From Clostridiales bacterium (GTDB taxonomy: Bacteria; Bacillota; Clostridia; Saccharofermentanales; Saccharofermentanaceae): a stretch of 42,960 nucleotides of DNA. The notes under the pieces were generated by a model that was given only the letters and a program-made list of their open reading frames with translations, was not told the origin of the DNA and searched no databases. Shown in pieces: positions 40,018 through 42,960 of the stretch. The DNA is taken from NCBI GenBank assembly GCA_017509205.1, contig JAFWQF010000050.1:1-42960 (forward strand), read 5' to 3'. The translations under genes and the position numbers were made by a program. Numbering within the stretch: position 1 is the first letter of the stretch; each line of letters opens with the position of its first letter.

Positions 40018-42960
40018 ATGGCAGAACTGACAAAGAAAACCATGGACGGTAACGAGGCTGCTGCGTATACTTCGTATGCTTTCACCGAGAACGCCGCAAT
40101 TTACCCGATCACACCGTCCTCGCCTATGGCTGACCACACCGATCAATGGGCTCAGCAGGGCAGAAAGAATATTTTCGGACAGACGGTTAACATCGTCGAG
40201 ATGGAGTCTGAGGGAGGCGCTGCAGGTGCAGTCCACGGCTCACTCGCTACAGGTGCATTAACCACAACTTATACCGCTTCGCAGGGTCTCCTCCTGATGA
40301 TTCCTAACATGTACAAGATCGCAGGCGAGCTCCTTCCTTGCGTTTTCCATGTTTCAGCAAGAGCCCTCGCTGCTCACGCTCTCAACATCTTCGGTGACCA
40401 CGCAGACGTTTACGCTTGCCGTCAGACCGGTTTCGCAATGCTCTGCTCCAACTCCGTTCAGGAAGTTGCAGACCTTGCTGCAGTAGCTCACCTTGCTTCC
40501 ATTAAGACAAGAGTTCCTTTCCTCCACTTCTTCGACGGTTTCCGTACATCACACGAGATCCAGAAGATCGAGGTTATCGACTACGATACACTCGGATCAC
40601 TTGTTGATTATGAGGCTGTTAAGGCTTTCCGTAAGAGATCACTCTCTCCTAACCACCCGACACTCCGTGGTACAGCTCAGAACCCTGACATCTACTTCCA
40701 GGGCAGAGAAGCTTCCAATCCCTTCTATCTTGCAGTACCTGATCAGGTTCAGTACTACATGGATAAGATCAACGAGATCCGCGGCACAGACTACAAGCTT
40801 TACAACTACTATGGTGCTGCTGATGCTGACCGTATCATCATCGCTATGGGTTCTGTCTGCGAGACAGCTGAAGAGGTTATCGACTTCCTGAACGCTCACG
40901 GCGAGAAGGTTGGTCTCCTCAAGGTTCACCTCTATCGTCCTTTCGCAGCAGACAAGCTTCTTGCTGCTATCCCTTCTACTGTTAAGGCTATCGCAGTCCT
41001 CGACAGAACAAAGGAGCCCGGTTCTTTCGCAGAGCCTCTCTTCCTCGACGTTGCAGCTGCATATGTCGGCAAGAACGCTCCTAAGCTCATCGGCGGCCGT
41101 TACGGTATGGGTTCCAAGGATACAACACCTGAGACAGTTCTTGCTGTTTATAAGGAACTCAAGAAGGATCAGCCTAAGGAAAGATTCACCATCGGTATCG
41201 ATGACGACGTCACATTCCTTTCACTCGACTGCTCTGAGTCCATCGAAGTTGCAGGCGAGGGCGTTGTTCAGGCTAGATTCTGGGGTCTCGGCGCAGACGG
41301 TACAGTCGGTGCTAACAAGAACTCCATCAAGATCATCGGTGACCACACTGATAAGTATGCTCAGGCTTACTTCTCTTATGACTCTAAGAAGTCCGGCGGT
41401 ATCACGATCTCTGACCTGAGATTCGGTGACACACCTATCCGTTCCACATACCTCATCAATAAGGCTGACTTCGTAGCTTGCCACAACCAGTCTTATGTTT
41501 ATGAGTACGATATGCTCTCATCACTGAAGCCGGGCGGCACATTCCTCCTCAACACTCAGTGGTCAAGAGAAGAGCTCGAGGAGAGACTCCCCGGCTCCAT
41601 GAAGAGATATATCGCTAACAACAACATCAAGTTCTTTACTCTTGACGCTGTTGCAAAGGCTAAGGAGATCGGTCTTGGCGGAAGGATCAACACAATCTGC
41701 CAGTCTGCATTCTTCAAGCTTTCCGGCATTCTCCCTGTTGAGCAGGCTGTTGACTACATGAAGAAGGCAGCTCTCAAGTCTTACGGTAAGAAGGGTGACG
41801 ATATCGTTCAGATGAACTACAAGGCTATCGACGCAGGTGTCGATGCAGTCGTTGCAGTTGATATCCCTGATTCCTGGAAGACAGCTGAGGATAAGCCTGT
41901 TGAGAAGAAGGCTGTTCCTGAGTTCATCGAGAAGGTCGTTAACGTAATGAACAGACAGGAAGGTAACAAGCTCCCTGTTTCCACATTCGTCGGCATGGAA
42001 GACGGTACATTCCCTCAGGGTACAGCTGCTTACGAGAAGCGTGGTACTGCTGTTGATATCCCTGTATGGGATGCTTCAAAGTGCATTCAGTGCAACCAGT
42101 GCTCCATCGTTTGCCCTCACGCTGCAATCCGTCCTTTCCTCCTCACAGAGGAAGAGGCTGCAAACGCACCTTTCGAGACAAAGGCCGGCATGAAGCCTTA
42201 CGACAACTTCAAGTTCAGGATCCAGGTATCCGCTATGGACTGCCTCTCCTGCGGCGTCTGCGTTGAGTCTTGTATAGCTAAGGAAAAGGCAATCACCATG
42301 GTTCCTCTTAAGGACAACCTTAAGGAAGCTGAGAACTGGGATTACTGCGTAGCTCTGTCTCACAAGGACAACCCGATGGCTAAGGCTAACGTCAAGGGTT
42401 CACAGTTCGAGCAGCCGCTCCTTGAATTCTCCGGCGCTTGCGCAGGCTGCGGTGAGACACCTTATGCTAAGCTCCTCACACAGCTCTTCGGTGACAGAAT
42501 GCAGATTTCCAACGCTACAGGTTGTTCTTCAATCTGGGGTGGCTCTGCTCCTTCAATGCCTTATACAACAAACTACAGAGGCTTCGGTCCTGCATGGGGC
42601 AACTCACTCTTCGAGGATAACGCTGAGCACGGTCTCGGTATGTACCTCGGCTACAAGCAGCTCAGATCAAGAGCTAAGATGCTCGTTGAGCAGACAGTAG
42701 AGGCTACAGGTTCTGCTGACCTCAAGGCTGCAGCTCAGGCTTGGATCGACGGATACAACTCCTCTGAGAACACACGTGAGATCGCAGAGAAGCTCGCTGA
42801 AGCACTCAAGGCTGAAGGTTCTGATTCTGCTAAGAAGGCACTCGAGTATGAGGACTTCTTCATGAAGAGATCACAGTGGATCATCGGTGGTGACGGATGG
42901 GCTTACGATATCGGTTACGGCGGACTTGACCACGTTCTCGCTACAGGTGAGGATGTCAAC
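40018..42960 (+). CDS. nifJ: Pyruvate:ferredoxin (flavodoxin) oxidoreductase, cut by the window end
   Basis: Oxidatively decarboxylates pyruvate to acetyl-CoA and CO2 while reducing ferredoxin, the key link of anaerobic glycolysis to hydrogen, acetate or butyrate formation. The window holds 981 codons of an expected 1170-1190. Domains in order: TPP pyrimidine-binding domain (AIYPITPSSPMAD, MESEGGAAGAVHG), the transketolase-C-like and gamma domains, then the two-cluster ferredoxin domain with C689, C692, C695, C699 and C742, C745, C748, C752. The third cluster's first cysteines are C808 and C811 (GACAGCGETPY), and the TPP site IIGGDGWAYDIGYGG closes the window. AAAGGAGA precedes the ATG. Codon use is strongly biased, as in a highly expressed gene. 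The last part, with the remaining cluster cysteine, is outside. Confidence 0.96.
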   Translation, partial: MAELTKKTMDGNEAAAYTSYAFTENAAIYPITPSSPMADHTDQWAQQGRKNIFGQTVNIVEMESEGGAAGAVHGSLATGALTTTYTASQGLLLMIPNMYKIAGELLPCVFHVSARALAAHALNIFGDHADVYACRQTGFAMLCSNSVQEVADLAAVAHLASIKTRVPFLHFFDGFRTSHEIQKIEVIDYDTLGSLVDYEAVKAFRKRSLSPNHPTLRGTAQNPDIYFQGREASNPFYLAVPDQVQYYMDKINEIRGTDYKLYNYYGAADADRIIIAMGSVCETAEEVIDFLNAHGEKVGLLKVHLYRPFAADKLLAAIPSTVKAIAVLDRTKEPGSFAEPLFLDVAAAYVGKNAPKLIGGRYGMGSKDTTPETVLAVYKELKKDQPKERFTIGIDDDVTFLSLDCSESIEVAGEGVVQARFWGLGADGTVGANKNSIKIIGDHTDKYAQAYFSYDSKKSGGITISDLRFGDTPIRSTYLINKADFVACHNQSYVYEYDMLSSLKPGGTFLLNTQWSREELEERLPGSMKRYIANNNIKFFTLDAVAKAKEIGLGGRINTICQSAFFKLSGILPVEQAVDYMKKAALKSYGKKGDDIVQMNYKAIDAGVDAVVAVDIPDSWKTAEDKPVEKKAVPEFIEKVVNVMNRQEGNKLPVSTFVGMEDGTFPQGTAAYEKRGTAVDIPVWDASKCIQCNQCSIVCPHAAIRPFLLTEEEAANAPFETKAGMKPYDNFKFRIQVSAMDCLSCGVCVESCIAKEKAITMVPLKDNLKEAENWDYCVALSHKDNPMAKANVKGSQFEQPLLEFSGACAGCGETPYAKLLTQLFGDRMQISNATGCSSIWGGSAPSMPYTTNYRGFGPAWGNSLFEDNAEHGLGMYLGYKQLRSRAKMLVEQTVEATGSADLKAAAQAWIDGYNSSENTREIAEKLAEALKAEGSDSAKKALEYEDFFMKRSQWIIGGDGWAYDIGYGGLDHVLATGEDVN

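Overview
The window looks like a chromosomal segment from a Gram-positive-type anaerobe of the Bacillota, probably class Clostridia. Reasons: a split S10/spc/alpha ribosomal region that includes the ECF transporter genes and truA, strong AGGAGG-type ribosome binding sites, a zinc-type adenylate kinase and L36, VanW and YfhO family proteins, no outer-membrane genes, and a one-polypeptide pyruvate:ferredoxin oxidoreductase. This is inference from gene content; I cannot name a genus. Coding is dense. No gap between genes exceeds about 245 bases, so there is no gene-free stretch over 300 bases. I see no tRNA, rRNA, CRISPR array, insertion sequence or phage gene.

Region 1 (1-6409): metA, nnrD and alr are tightly packed with a remarkable 872-residue protein that joins a YidC/Oxa1-like membrane domain to an LtaS-like five-helix plus alkaline-phosphatase-superfamily domain. 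A convergent low-complexity lipoprotein gene follows.

Region 2 (6517-18541): secY-adk-map-infA, then a membrane protein of unknown function with its own promoter and terminator, then rpmJ-rpsM-rpsK-rpsD-rpoA-rplQ with a strong promoter and a structured 200-base leader before rpsM. A strong terminator follows. Next come a fused EcfA1-EcfA2 ATPase, ecfT, a ROK sugar kinase with its own promoter, and truA.

Region 3 (18731-22091): an NfeD/SPFH membrane pair, nicotinate phosphoribosyltransferase and a cyclophilin.

Region 4 (22088-37723): an envelope-glycan block. It holds an 813-residue polytopic protein, four tandem full-length paralogous polytopic proteins of about 530 residues, a CsbB/GtrB-type polyprenyl-phosphate glycosyltransferase, a YfhO-family protein divergent from it, an alpha-phosphohexomutase and a Cof-type HAD phosphatase. 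The most plausible reading is synthesis of activated sugar, loading onto a lipid carrier, and transfer outside the membrane to a wall or teichoic-acid-like polymer. The LtaS-like fusion in region 1 could act on the same polymer.

Region 5 (37895-42960): a VanW-family envelope protein ending in a strong terminator, then pyruvate:ferredoxin oxidoreductase, which runs off the window end.

The best candidates for something undescribed are the YidC-LtaS-like fusion, which has Asn where insertases carry their groove Arg, and the four-paralog membrane-protein array.
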